A DNA stretch of 64,000 bases from Flavobacteriales bacterium (GTDB taxonomy: Bacteria > Bacteroidota > Bacteroidia > Flavobacteriales_F > PHOS-HE28), in NCBI GenBank assembly GCA_016703105.1, contig JADJCS010000014.1:124001-188000 (forward strand), read 5' to 3'. This document shows positions 50,118-60,100 of the stretch, piece after piece. The notes beneath the pieces are model-generated. The model had not been told where the DNA came from. It was given only the letters and a program-made list of their open reading frames with translations, and did not search any database. Position numbers and translations under genes: made by a program. The first letter of the stretch is position 1. Each line of letters starts with the position of its first letter.

Positions 50118-51548
50118 ATGAGAACGTTCCTGATCAGAACCGCCGGACCGTTGCTCGCCGTGCTCGTGGCCTGGGCCAGCTGGCGGTTGGGCGCACCGGC
50201 CGCATGCATGGCGGGTATCGTGGCGTGGATGGCCCTGTGGTGGATCAGCGAAGCGGCCCCTTTGGCGATCACGTCGTTGTTACCGCTGGTGCTCTTTCCT
50301 CTGTGCGGTGTACTGGGTACGGCGGAAACAGCGATCAACTATGGGCGGGATATCATCTTTCTTTTCCTCGGCGGCTTCCTGCTCGCCTTGGGGATCGAGC
50401 GCAGCGGGCTGCATCGGCGTGTCGCGCTGATCATTGTGGGCCGCGTCGGGACATCGCCCGCCCGGCTCGTGATCGGGATCATGATCGCCAGCGGACTGCT
50501 CAGCATGTGGATCAACAGTACAGCCTGCGTGCTGGTGATGCTGCCCATCGCATTGAGCCTGGTGGATGGTCTCCGTGCCAGTGAACGCCACGATCGGTTC
50601 GCCGTGGCGATGTTGCTGGCCGTGGGCTATGGTGCCACCATCGGTGGGATGGCCACACCGGTGGGCACACCGCCGAACCTGGTCTTCCTGGAATTGGCGA
50701 AGCAATTGTTGCCGGACCGCGCGGCGATCGGATTCGGACAGTGGATGACCTTCGGCGTACCCTTCGCGGCCGCATATATGTTATTTGCCTGGGGCCTGCT
50801 GGTGCTCCTGCACACCCGCCATGTGCCACGCGATCCGCACGGAGCGGCCGATGTACGTGCCGAACTGAAAGCGTTGGGCCGTATGCGCACCGCCGAGCAT
50901 CTCGCCGCGTGCGTCTTCACGCTCGCCGCATTGCTCTGGATCACCGGGGACGACCTTTCGATCAGCGATACGTTCACCTTGCATGGTTGGCGTTCGTTCA
51001 CCGGATGGAAGGGGATGAGCGATGCCGGTGTGGCCCTGGCGTGCGCGATCCCCCTGTTCCTGATCCCCGTTGGCGCGCCGGGTGACAGGAAGCCGTTGTT
51101 GGACTGGGACTTCGCGCAGATGCGTGTGCCCTGGGGGGTGCTTCTGCTCATCGGTTCCGGTTTCGCCCTGGCGAACGGCTTCACCGCCAGCGGGCTGGAC
51201 CAGGTGCTCGGCCATGCCTTGGCGGGTTGGCACTTCGGGTCCTCTGCGACCCAGGTGGGCGCTTTGGGGCTTGGGGTGGTGTTCCTGAGCGAGTTGGGCA
51301 GCAATACCGCTGTGGCCAGCTTGATCCTGCCCATCCTCGCCAGCACGGCGCCGGCATGGGGCATGGATCCGGTGTCCATCATGATCCCCGCCACGCTCGC
51401 CGCCAGTTGCGGCTTTATGCTGCCCATAGCCAGTCCCATGCAGGCGATCGTCTTCGGGACGGGGCGTATCCCGGTGCGCAGCATGGTACGGGCCGGTATT
51501 TGGATGGACCTGATCGGGGTGGTGCTGCTCGTGCTCTTCTTCATGTGA
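50118..51548 (+). CDS. SLC13/DASS-family sodium:dicarboxylate (or sulfate) symporter
   Basis: A 476-residue inner-membrane transporter with about 11-12 TM helices. Two DASS substrate/sodium motifs are visible: WINSTACVLVMLPIA (first SNT-like site, about 130) with GMATPVGTPPNLV (about 178), and LSELGSNTAVASLILPI (second SNT, about 392) with MLPIASPMQAIVFGTG. The duplicated motif pair is characteristic of DASS proteins such as VcINDY. Substrate (C4-dicarboxylate, citrate or sulfate) cannot be decided. It is a monocistronic plus-strand gene after the hybrid kinase. Confidence 0.9.
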   Translation: MRTFLIRTAGPLLAVLVAWASWRLGAPAACMAGIVAWMALWWISEAAPLAITSLLPLVLFPLCGVLGTAETAINYGRDIIFLFLGGFLLALGIERSGLHRRVALIIVGRVGTSPARLVIGIMIASGLLSMWINSTACVLVMLPIALSLVDGLRASERHDRFAVAMLLAVGYGATIGGMATPVGTPPNLVFLELAKQLLPDRAAIGFGQWMTFGVPFAAAYMLFAWGLLVLLHTRHVPRDPHGAADVRAELKALGRMRTAEHLAACVFTLAALLWITGDDLSISDTFTLHGWRSFTGWKGMSDAGVALACAIPLFLIPVGAPGDRKPLLDWDFAQMRVPWGVLLLIGSGFALANGFTASGLDQVLGHALAGWHFGSSATQVGALGLGVVFLSELGSNTAVASLILPILASTAPAWGMDPVSIMIPATLAASCGFMLPIASPMQAIVFGTGRIPVRSMVRAGIWMDLIGVVLLVLFFM

Positions 51549-51643
51549 GCCGATCACCGCGTTAGGGATCCTGTCAACTTCTTGCGAACTTCATCGGCTC
51601 TTGCACTGGGCGATCGTGCCTCGTGCCAACCAACGATCCCTGC

Positions 51644-52597
51644 ATGATGACACGCTTACGCCCGTTCACACTACTGATCACTTGTGCCGCGATCACCGCC
51701 CAGGGGCAGGTCGCCTTCTCCTATCCGGACGCTTTGCCGGAAGAAGGAACGCACAATTTGGCCCAGCGGATCGCTCCGTTGCCGACCTATTCCGCCGCCC
51801 CACCGTGGAATTTCAATGGGCTCACCTTCGGGTCCATCGCCAGTTACATCGAGGTGTGGCGCCCGGCGGCTGGAACCCCCTACGCTGCCCAGGTGCCTCA
51901 AGCCACCCATTGCCTGTACAATCAGCTGGAATTCCCGGTGATCTACGACTACTTCGTGACCAGTACTTCGGGGATCCAGCAAGTGGCCTCCGGTTCCACC
52001 GGCGGTTTCTTCAACTACCTGGACCCCTGGCAGGTCTATGTGTTCCCGAACCAGATCGCCACCGGATACAACGACAACTACACGGTGAGCGGGAACACCT
52101 ACCAGGGGATCGTGAATCCGCTCGCCAAAGGGACCATGCTCACCCCCTTTGGTGATCACGCCAATGTGGTATTGATCGAGTTCGGCTTCAACGATGGTAG
52201 CGGTACCGGCACCGTCTTCACCTACAAGTGGTTCCGCGATACCAACTGCATGATCCCCATCGCAGAGTACAACCCCGATACACAGGAACTCACCCTCAAC
52301 ACACCCATCAGCGTCACTCCGCTCTCCGTGCCCGAGTTCGATGCGGCATCGGTGTCCATGGGCCCAAATCCGGCGACCTACGGCACGGTGCGGCTCCAAT
52401 GGACCGGTACAGCGGTCCAGGCCGATCTGCGCATCATCGCCGCCGACGGCCGCATGGTCCACCAACAGAACGTGGTCTCCGGTCCCAATGGATCGATCGA
52501 TCTGGACCTGAGCGCGCTGACCCCTGGAACGTATGCCGTGCGCATGGACCAAGCGGGCGAGCTGCTTTGGCAGGAACGGCTTGTGGTAGTGCGTTGA
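51644..52597 (+). CDS. T9SS-secreted protein, unrecognised N-terminal domain
   Basis: A 317-residue secreted protein. Start 51644 (or 51647) with signal peptide (RLRPFTLLITCAAITAQGQ). Residues about 20-230 form one domain rich in Tyr, Thr and Asn (NFNGLTFGSIASYIEVWRP, YNQLEFPVIYDYFVTSTSG, GFFNYLDPWQVYVFPNQ) that I cannot name. The last 80 residues are a sorting domain (MGPNPATYGTVRLQW, LTPGTYAVRMDQAG). It stands alone and is followed by a GC hairpin. Confidence 0.8.
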   Translation: MMTRLRPFTLLITCAAITAQGQVAFSYPDALPEEGTHNLAQRIAPLPTYSAAPPWNFNGLTFGSIASYIEVWRPAAGTPYAAQVPQATHCLYNQLEFPVIYDYFVTSTSGIQQVASGSTGGFFNYLDPWQVYVFPNQIATGYNDNYTVSGNTYQGIVNPLAKGTMLTPFGDHANVVLIEFGFNDGSGTGTVFTYKWFRDTNCMIPIAEYNPDTQELTLNTPISVTPLSVPEFDAASVSMGPNPATYGTVRLQWTGTAVQADLRIIAADGRMVHQQNVVSGPNGSIDLDLSALTPGTYAVRMDQAGELLWQERLVVVR

Positions 52598-52615
52598 GCC
52601 TTCTTCGGTAGTGGT

Positions 52616-52650
52616 GGCCCGGCTCCTGGAAAGGGCCGGGCCGCTTATTT
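52616..52650 (+). terminator. Hairpin terminator
   Basis: An 8-bp GC stem (52616-52623 with 52635-52642), then GCTTATTT. It ends the T9SS gene at 52597 and overlaps the last codons of the convergent small gene. Confidence 0.6.
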
Positions 52651-53049
52651 CCGCGGTCCGATCGCCCACGTCGGCCGATCCGTTCGTTCGTTCCCGTGTA
52701 CCAGTTCCACCATCCGTTCCTGGGTGATCCATCCGGTTATCGTCCCGTGCTTTGAGCGTGCGGCCCGATAGAGCACCGTGCCTTGCCGGAAGTTCCACGT
52801 GCGTTGCACCATCACGACCGGCCCGCTCTGCGCCAGGTTCACCTCGGCGTCCTTTTCAAAGCGCGCGTACATCGCGATGGCCTTCAGCAGATCGGCATGC
52901 GGCACGTAGTAGTGGATCAGCAGCTCGCGGTCCGGCGCGCGGGTGTGCAGGGTATACGTCCATCCATGGACCGGGTCGGACCGCCCGTTCAAGATGGGCA
53001 CCACCTGGCCTTCGTAAGGAACAAGACCGTGTACAGGGAATGGGGTCAT
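52645..53049 (-). CDS. Conserved-looking hypothetical protein
   Basis: A 134-residue soluble protein without signal or TM segment. Aromatic-rich beta strands (GWTYTLHTRAPDRELLIHYYVP, VMVQRTWNFRQGTVLYRAARS) give codon use like the neighbours, and no overlapping better frame is present. It is divergent from lysA, with 91 bases between the starts. No family recognised. Confidence 0.55.
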   Translation of the reverse strand: MTPFPVHGLVPYEGQVVPILNGRSDPVHGWTYTLHTRAPDRELLIHYYVPHADLLKAIAMYARFEKDAEVNLAQSGPVVMVQRTWNFRQGTVLYRAARSKHGTITGWITQERMVELVHGNERTDRPTWAIGPRK

Positions 53050-53140
53050 GATCGCAGCGGACCGACGCGGAAAATGTCGATCCGCTCGCCAAGAAGGTAG
53101 GGACGCCGATCCACACGGGGCACCGCGCTACATTCAACCC

Positions 53141-54373
53141 ATGGAACTCAAGGATGGAACCTATCGGATCGGAGGATCGCCGGTCGAGGATCTGGCCGCG
53201 CTGGCGGGCACGCCGGTATACGTGTACGATGCGGGCATCATCGATCGCCAGGTACATCGTTTGCGCGCGGCGTTCACGGACATCCCCTTACGCGTGTTGT
53301 ACGCGTGCAAGGCGCTCACGAACATGACAGTGCTTCGCCACATGCGCACGCTCGGTTGCGGGCTGGACGCCGTGAGCATCCAGGAGGTGGAGATCGGCTT
53401 GCGGGCCGGGTTCCTGCCAAAGGAGATCCTCTTCACACCGAACATGGTGGCGTACTCCGAGTACCAACGCGCCGTGGAACTGGGTGTCATGATCAATATC
53501 GATTCGCTGAGCGTGCTGGAACACTTCGGCCACGACTTCGGCGATCGGGTCCCGGTGTGCATCCGCTTCAATCCTCATATCATGGCCGGCGGCAACGAGC
53601 GCATCAGCACCGGCCACATCGACAGCAAGTTCGGCATCAGCATCCACCAGTTACGGCATGTGGAACGAGTGCTCGCCACGACCGGGCTACGTGTGAACGG
53701 CCTCCACATGCACACCGGCAGTGACATCCTCGATGCAGAGGTCTTTTTACAAGGGGCCGAGATCATCTTGGAGATCGCGGGATCCTTTCCGAGCATCACC
53801 TTCCTTGATCTCGGTAGCGGCTTCAAGGTGCCGTACAAGCCCGACGACATCGGTACCGACATCGAGGACCTGGGCAAGCAGCTCGGTGAACGACTGGCCC
53901 GTTTCAATGCGGAACGCACGACACCAGTAGAGGTCTGGTTCGAACCGGGCAAGTTCCTGGTGAGCGAGGCCGGGGTGCTGCTGGTGCGTGTGGATCAGGT
54001 GAAGCATACCACGGCTACCGTCTTCGCTGGTGTGGACAGCGGCCTCAACCATTCGATCCGGCCCATGCTATACGGTTCCTATCATGGCATTGTGAACGTC
54101 AGTTCACCGGAAGGCAAACCACGCATCTATACCGTGGCCGGATACATCTGCGAAACCGACACCTTCGCCTGGGACCGCAAGCTCGCCGAAGTGCATGAAG
54201 GCGATCTGCTCGCCTTCCTCAACGCGGGTGCTTACGGTTACAGCATGGCCAGCAATTACAACAGCCGCCCACGCCCACCGGAGATCCTTGTCAAGGACGG
54301 CAAGGCGCAACTGATCCGCCGGCGCGAAACGATCGAAGACCTGCTGGCGACGCAATTGGACGGCGGCACATGA
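53141..54373 (+). CDS. lysA: Diaminopimelate decarboxylase
   Basis: A 410-residue PLP enzyme converting meso-diaminopimelate to L-lysine. The start at 53141 was chosen over 53048 because it matches family length and opens the TIM-barrel. Motifs: YACKALTNM (PLP Lys about 51), LHMHTGSDI, LDLGSGFKVPY (phosphate loop), EPGKFLVSEAG, CETDTFA (catalytic Cys/Glu of the partner site) and GAYGYSMASNYNSRPRPPEIL. Canonical HVGSG and EPGR are slightly altered (HTGSD, EPGK), a variant seen in some Bacteroidota. Its stop overlaps the downstream sensor-kinase start (ATGA). Confidence 0.93.
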   Translation: MELKDGTYRIGGSPVEDLAALAGTPVYVYDAGIIDRQVHRLRAAFTDIPLRVLYACKALTNMTVLRHMRTLGCGLDAVSIQEVEIGLRAGFLPKEILFTPNMVAYSEYQRAVELGVMINIDSLSVLEHFGHDFGDRVPVCIRFNPHIMAGGNERISTGHIDSKFGISIHQLRHVERVLATTGLRVNGLHMHTGSDILDAEVFLQGAEIILEIAGSFPSITFLDLGSGFKVPYKPDDIGTDIEDLGKQLGERLARFNAERTTPVEVWFEPGKFLVSEAGVLLVRVDQVKHTTATVFAGVDSGLNHSIRPMLYGSYHGIVNVSSPEGKPRIYTVAGYICETDTFAWDRKLAEVHEGDLLAFLNAGAYGYSMASNYNSRPRPPEILVKDGKAQLIRRRETIEDLLATQLDGGT

Positions 54374-56163
54374 TCGCTTCCCGTGGGATACGCGCGGGGA
54401 TCGTCATCGCGGTTGTTCTGGTACGCCTTCAAGCACCGGGACAAGATCACCGCGTCGAACAACTGAAGGAGTTGCGAGCCAGGGGTGAGCATGCCCCCCT
54501 CGAAACCGAGGCGAAGCGCCTTCTCGCCGATGCAAAGACGAAGGACCTTCGCTACGAAGCCGAATACCACTGGGCCTTTGCCCGAAGCGGCAAGGATGAC
54601 CCGCTGGGTGCTGTGGAGCACGCGCAGAAAGCCCTTCTCGTAGCGCGTGGGATCGCGGACACCTCGCGCGTGCTGGCCTCACTGTACCAACTCACCAAGT
54701 TCAATGTGGAAGGGCGGCACTTCGAAGAGGCCGATCGCTTCCGTCGTGAGCACTTGGCCTTGGCACGGGCATACGGGCGCGATACCATCCAGCAAGCGCT
54801 CGCACTCAACAGCATGGGGAGCATGTACAGCCGCATCGAGCGCCCGGATTCCGAGGAGTACTGTTACCGCGAAGGGCTGAAGTTGCTCGGTGACAGCAAG
54901 CACGTGGTGAAGCAAGCCTTGTTGGGCAACCTCGCAAGCACGTTAAGCGCAAAGGGCGAACACGCTGAAGCGGCGAAGCTCCATGAACAGGTTCTGGCCG
55001 AGCTGGACAGCACCGATCTGCACAACAAGGCCTGGACGTTGAGCAACCTCGGTCGGTCATTGATGTACGCCAAACGCTACCCCGAGGCCCTCGCGGCGTT
55101 CGATACCGGCGACTCGCTGAACGCCGCCAGCGGCAATGCGCTCGATCTGGCCATCGACCTCGCCGAACTGCGCGCGGAATGCCTGGAGGCCATGGGCGAT
55201 ATCACCGGAGCTTACGCGATGATCAGGCGTGCCCGCGATCTGCAGGACACGCTCTTCGACCGATCCATGAACGAGCAGTACCTGGAACTGGAGAAGCGTT
55301 TCGAGACCCAGTTGAAGGAAGAAGAGATCCAACGGCTCGATGCACAGGCCCGAGAACAGGACGAACGCCTTCGCTTGCGCAACGTGCAGCTCTATGGAAG
55401 TCTCGCGCTCGCTGTTCTGGCCTTGAGCGCGGCGCTGCTCGTGTGGCGCAACCTGCGGCAAAGGCGTAAGTACTCCGCCACACTGGAGAAGTTGAACGCG
55501 GAACTGAGCGAGCAGAAGACCCGGATCGAGGAGATCAACCGATTGCTGCAACTGAAAGTGCTGCGCACGCAGATGAACCCGCACTTCATCTACAACAGCC
55601 TCAACGCTATCCATAACCTCGTGCGCAAGGGCGAGGCGGCCGCGGCAAGCGCCTACCTCGATGGCTTCGCGCGCTTGTTGCGCATGGTGCTCGACCACAG
55701 TGTGAAGGAACGGGTGCCTCTTGCGGATGAGATCGCTTTTCTGCGCCAGTACCTCAAACTGGAAGCGATGCGTTTCGAGGATGGACTGGAATACGTGGTT
55801 GATGCCGATCGCGCACTGCTCGATGATGAGGACCTGCTCGTACCAACGCTGCTCGTGCAGCCCTTCGTGGAGAACGCGGTGTGGCACGGGCTCGCACCGA
55901 AGCAAGGCGAGAAGAAATTGAGCGTGCGCTTCGCGATGCGGGGGGACCAAGTGGTCTGCACGGTGGAGGAAAATGGCGTTGGAAGGAACGCCGCGCCGAA
56001 GCGGGCTCATCCCGACGGAAGCGCGAGCATGGGCCTTCAACTCACGAACGAGCGCTTGCAGTTGCTGGCCTTCAAGCTCGGGGACACGGGCCGCGTGAAG
56101 TTCACCGATCTGATGGAAGCGGGTGCGCCTGCGGGGACTCGGGTTGAAGTCTTGCTTGGCTAG
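54370..56163 (+). CDS. TPR sensor histidine kinase, LytS type
   Basis: A 597-residue sensor. Weak signal (GIVIAVVLVRLQAPGQ), a periplasmic TPR array at about 30-300 (AVEHAQKALLVARGIAD, EEYCYREGLKLLGDS, ALLGNLASTLSAKGEHAEAAKLHEQVL, AWTLSNLGRSLMYAKRYPEALAAFD), coiled coil, TM at about 340-359, second coiled coil, then a LytS-type kinase with QMNPHFIYNSLNAIHNLV (His about 405), VQPFVENAVWHGL and GASMGLQLTNERL-like G-box. It overlaps lysA by 4 bases and is followed by its presumed LytTR partner at 56305. Confidence 0.9.
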   Translation: MIASRGIRAGIVIAVVLVRLQAPGQDHRVEQLKELRARGEHAPLETEAKRLLADAKTKDLRYEAEYHWAFARSGKDDPLGAVEHAQKALLVARGIADTSRVLASLYQLTKFNVEGRHFEEADRFRREHLALARAYGRDTIQQALALNSMGSMYSRIERPDSEEYCYREGLKLLGDSKHVVKQALLGNLASTLSAKGEHAEAAKLHEQVLAELDSTDLHNKAWTLSNLGRSLMYAKRYPEALAAFDTGDSLNAASGNALDLAIDLAELRAECLEAMGDITGAYAMIRRARDLQDTLFDRSMNEQYLELEKRFETQLKEEEIQRLDAQAREQDERLRLRNVQLYGSLALAVLALSAALLVWRNLRQRRKYSATLEKLNAELSEQKTRIEEINRLLQLKVLRTQMNPHFIYNSLNAIHNLVRKGEAAAASAYLDGFARLLRMVLDHSVKERVPLADEIAFLRQYLKLEAMRFEDGLEYVVDADRALLDDEDLLVPTLLVQPFVENAVWHGLAPKQGEKKLSVRFAMRGDQVVCTVEENGVGRNAAPKRAHPDGSASMGLQLTNERLQLLAFKLGDTGRVKFTDLMEAGAPAGTRVEVLLG

Positions 56164-56192
56164 GGTCGATCACCGCCACGACGCCGCGAGCG

Positions 56193-56232
56193 CCAAGGAC
56201 CCGCCAAGGACCCGCCAAGGACCCGCCAAGGA
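56193..56232. repeat. 11-bp tandem repeat (3.6 copies)
   Basis: CCAAGGACCCG repeated at 56193, 56204 and 56215 plus a partial copy, in the 141-base gap between the kinase and regulator genes. Confidence 0.9.
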
Positions 56233-56304
56233 ATTCAACGTTGCGAAGCCGTCGCGTCCGTTGTGTCGTTGCGGTGAAAGGAACACGCACTCTAACTTGC
56301 TCCC

Positions 56305-57042
56305 ATGATCACGGCGGTGCAGGTGGATGATGAAGCGAGCGCACGCGAATTCCTGCGCTCCCGCCTGAGCGATGTGGCCCCGGAAGTCCAAGTCCTCGGC
56401 GAAGCGAAGAACATCGACGAGGCCGCAAGCATGATCGCGGACACCAAACCGCAACTCGTCTTCCTCGATGTGGAGATGCCCGGCGGCGATGGCTTCGAAC
56501 TGCTCAAGCGCCTCGGTCGCTGGGACTTCGATGTCATCTTCACGACAAGTCACCAGCACTACGCCATACAGGCCATCCGCTTCAGCGCGCTGGATTACCT
56601 GCTGAAACCGGTGCAGGCCGATGAGTTGCGCGCAGCGATCGATCGGCATGTGCAGCACAAAGCCCACGCGTCTACCGACGTGCAGCAGCAGTTCCTCAAC
56701 AACATCGTGCAGCGCGATGAGCAGTCCCTGAAGCTCACCCTCACGCACGGCGATCGCACGCACGCCGTTGCACCCGCCGACATCGCCTGGTGCCAGGCCG
56801 ACGACAACTACACCGCGCTGCACCTCGCAGATGAGCGCCGCTTCGTCTCCGCCCGCACACTGAAAGACTACGACGAGATGCTCACCCCGCTGGGCTTCAT
56901 CCGCGTACACAAGAGCGCGCTGGTGAACCGCCGCCATGTGGACGGCATCGATGGCGAAGGACGCGTGCGCCTGCGCAATGGCGTGCGCGTGGAGATCAGC
57001 AGGAGAAGGTTGGAGGAGGTGACGCTTGCGCTGCGAGGCTGA
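56305..57042 (+). CDS. LytTR-family response regulator
   Basis: A 245-residue DNA-binding response regulator. Receiver domain at residues 1-120: acidic pocket VDDE (8-10), phospho-acceptor D55 in LVFLDVEMPGGDG, Thr/Ser TTSHQHYAIQAI and Lys in DYLLKPV. LytTR DNA-binding domain at about 140-240 (DIAWCQADDNYTALHLADERRFVSARTLKDYDEML, FIRVHKSALVNRRHVDGI). It pairs with the LytS-type kinase ending 141 bases upstream. Target promoters are unknown. Confidence 0.94.
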   Translation: MITAVQVDDEASAREFLRSRLSDVAPEVQVLGEAKNIDEAASMIADTKPQLVFLDVEMPGGDGFELLKRLGRWDFDVIFTTSHQHYAIQAIRFSALDYLLKPVQADELRAAIDRHVQHKAHASTDVQQQFLNNIVQRDEQSLKLTLTHGDRTHAVAPADIAWCQADDNYTALHLADERRFVSARTLKDYDEMLTPLGFIRVHKSALVNRRHVDGIDGEGRVRLRNGVRVEISRRRLEEVTLALRG

Positions 57043-57130
57043 CCGTTCCCTCAATCCCTTCCCGTAGCCTCGGTCTTCCTTTCCGTTCGCCCCGTGTTGC
57101 GTTCCCTTGGTCGTGCAATTCCAACGACAC

Positions 57131-60100
57131 ATGCGCACCGCTCTCTTCATCCTCGCTCTGGCCCCAACGATCGCCTTCGCCCAGAACGCCAACAACCCCG
57201 ATTGCGCCAACGCCTATCCCATTGCGGTGAGCAGCGGCGCGGTGCCGGACGAGTGGGTGTTGAGCAACACCGGCGATGAACCCAACGCGATCAGTCCGGC
57301 GGCGTGTATGGGCAACGGCTACAGCGATGTGTGGTTCAGCTTCGTGGCCACAGCCAGTACGCTCACTGTTGTACACGATGGCCATGCAGTGGATGCCGTG
57401 TGCATCGAGGCGTTCAGTGGGACGTGCGGCACGCTCAACAGCATCGGTTGCACGGCAGGGCCGATCAGCAATGGTGCTTTGCCACTTACGGGCTTGGTGG
57501 TGGGCAACACCTATTATTTCCGCAGTTTCCAGACGTACCCGGGCGGTGGCAACACGCGGCGTTGGGGCGTGGTGCATCCGATCGCGAACGACGAATGCAC
57601 AGGCGCCATGGAACTCATGCCCTCACCGAACATCGGCCCGTTGACCTTGGGCAGGGAGTTCACCACGATCGGTGCCACGCAATCGTTGCCCGGTTGCGGT
57701 GTGGCCGCCGCCAGCGACGATGATGTGTGGTTGCGCTTCACCGCCACGGCGCCCAAGCACACGGTGGTGATCACCACGGACATCGATGTGGTGGTGGAAG
57801 CCTACTCGGGCTCTTGTGGAACTCTGACCAGCCTGTGGTGCGAAGACAACTGGGTGTTGGACGCAGAGCTCACGGGCCTGACTGTCGGCCAAGAGGTCTT
57901 CCTGCGGGTATACTCGGAGAGTACAGTGGTGCAGTCCTACGTGTGGTTCCGCGCGGGCATCGGCAGTCCACCGGCGAACGACGAGTGCGCGAACGCGATC
58001 ACCATCGCGGTGAACGAAGGTCCGGAGCCTGGACAGGTCTATGCATTCGACCTCGAGACGGCGACGAGCTCCGTCGTGAACAACCTATCGACGCTGGAGG
58101 ACGTGTGGTATTCATTCACTGCACCATCCACCAACCTCGTCGTCGAGAAAGTAGGCTCGTTCAGCCTTGCGCTCTTCGATGCGAACTGTGTGGACGGCAT
58201 CACCTCGGAAGGCGTGTACTTCCCCTTGGTGCTGGATGCGCTCGTGCCCGGGACCACCTACAAGTTGAAGGCGGGCAGCGGAAGCGGTGGAGGCATCCGC
58301 ACGCGCGGCTTCACCACCAACGATGATTGTGCGGACGCGATCAACCTGGCCGTGCAGAACGAAGATGACCCATTGGTGTACACGCACGCCGTGACCTACG
58401 GTGCCACCGAAAGCGCCACGGCCTGCCTCACCGGGACCGACGACGATGTGTGGTTCAGCTTCACCGCCACGGCACCGACCATCCTGCTGAGCGCGCTGGC
58501 GGATGGAGTGGGCGTACGGTATGAACTGAACACCGGTGCATGCGGTTCGCTCACCGCGATCGAGTGCGGCGCGGTGGACTTCAACTTCCCCACCGCACTG
58601 GACAGCCTGGTGGTCGGCACCAACTACACGTTCCGCCTATGGACGCTCAATGCTTCGCCGAAGCCGCTGCGGGTGGCCTTGACAAAGACGCTATCGAACG
58701 ATGAATGCGCGGGTGCCGTTCCTCTGTTGCCGGTAGCCCTGGATGACTTCGATCCAGCGCAACGCACCGAGTTCCGTTACGCAACATCGTCCATGCCGCA
58801 ATGCGGCAATGCGCTCGGCACCAAGGACCTGTGGTACAGCTTCACCGCCACGGCCCCAACGGCAGCCTTGGTCCTGCAACCGCATTACACCCTCTTCGAC
58901 CTCTCGAGCGAGATCTTCTCGGGCACTTGTGCGTCGCTCACCAGCCTCCTCTGCACGGACGAGCTACAGACCAACTACACGGGCCTTGTCCCGGGCGAGA
59001 CCTACTTCGTGCGCATCTACACCAATGCGGGCGGCGACACCCATCTCTTCAACCACCAGTTCTATGCACCACCTGCGAACGACGACATGGCCGACGCGAT
59101 CGAGATCATACCGGGTGGCGATGCCTTCGCCCATCCGATGAAACCCTTTGCGAACTATGGTGCCTCGATGTCGTTCCCACAACCCGGCTGCTCTGGCACC
59201 CCGGCGAACGATACCTGGTTCTACTTCGTGGCCACCAACACCCAGCACGCGGTGGGCGTGGATGTGGGCAGTCTCCATTATGCAGAGGCGGCAGCCTCAT
59301 TGCGCATCGAGACCTTCCGCGGCTTCTCCACCATACCGGACAGCTTGCTCGCCAACGTGCTGGTCTGCGGCCAGAGCGCCAACGGCGTTACGGTCACCGG
59401 ACTTGCGGTGGGCGACACGGTGATGGTACGCATCTACAACTACTACTTCGGGCCGGAGGACATCCGCACCTTCCACCCGTGGGTGGGCGGAGGTGGCACA
59501 AGTGATGAAGCGAGCGGTGCTGTGCTGATCTCCGAACGCGATGTGTACGCGGTAGAGTTCAACACGAACAACGCCACACAGAGCCTGCCCAGCAACGGCT
59601 GCGGAGTGATCGGCGACAGCCCCGATGACGACATCTGGTTCAAGTTCACGCACGATGGCGATGCCGCGACGCTCGCCTGCCACTTCCTGGACAACAACGC
59701 GGTGCTCGAGCTTTTCCAAGGCCCGGTGGGAAGCCTCACGTCCATTGCGTGCGGCTACAACTACCTCGTGCTGCCCAACGGCATGGTCGATGGCCAGACC
59801 TATCACTTGCGCGTGTACAGCCGCAACACCAATGAGGTGCGTGGCAAGCTCGGCATCTTCCACACGCCGCATCCGATGGAAAGCGAATGTGCCGATGTGG
59901 ATTGCCTGGGACCGAACCTGGTGATGAACCCGGGCATCGAACCGGGTGAGCTGAATGCCACGATGTTCCAGACGACAGGACCGCCCACACCCATCGGCCA
60001 CGGATTGGCTCCGCACTGGCATACAGCCGTGGCTACGGCGGACAGCTATTCGTCCGGTAACGACTTTGCGGATCCCGAGCACCTGCCGACGAACCTTGCG

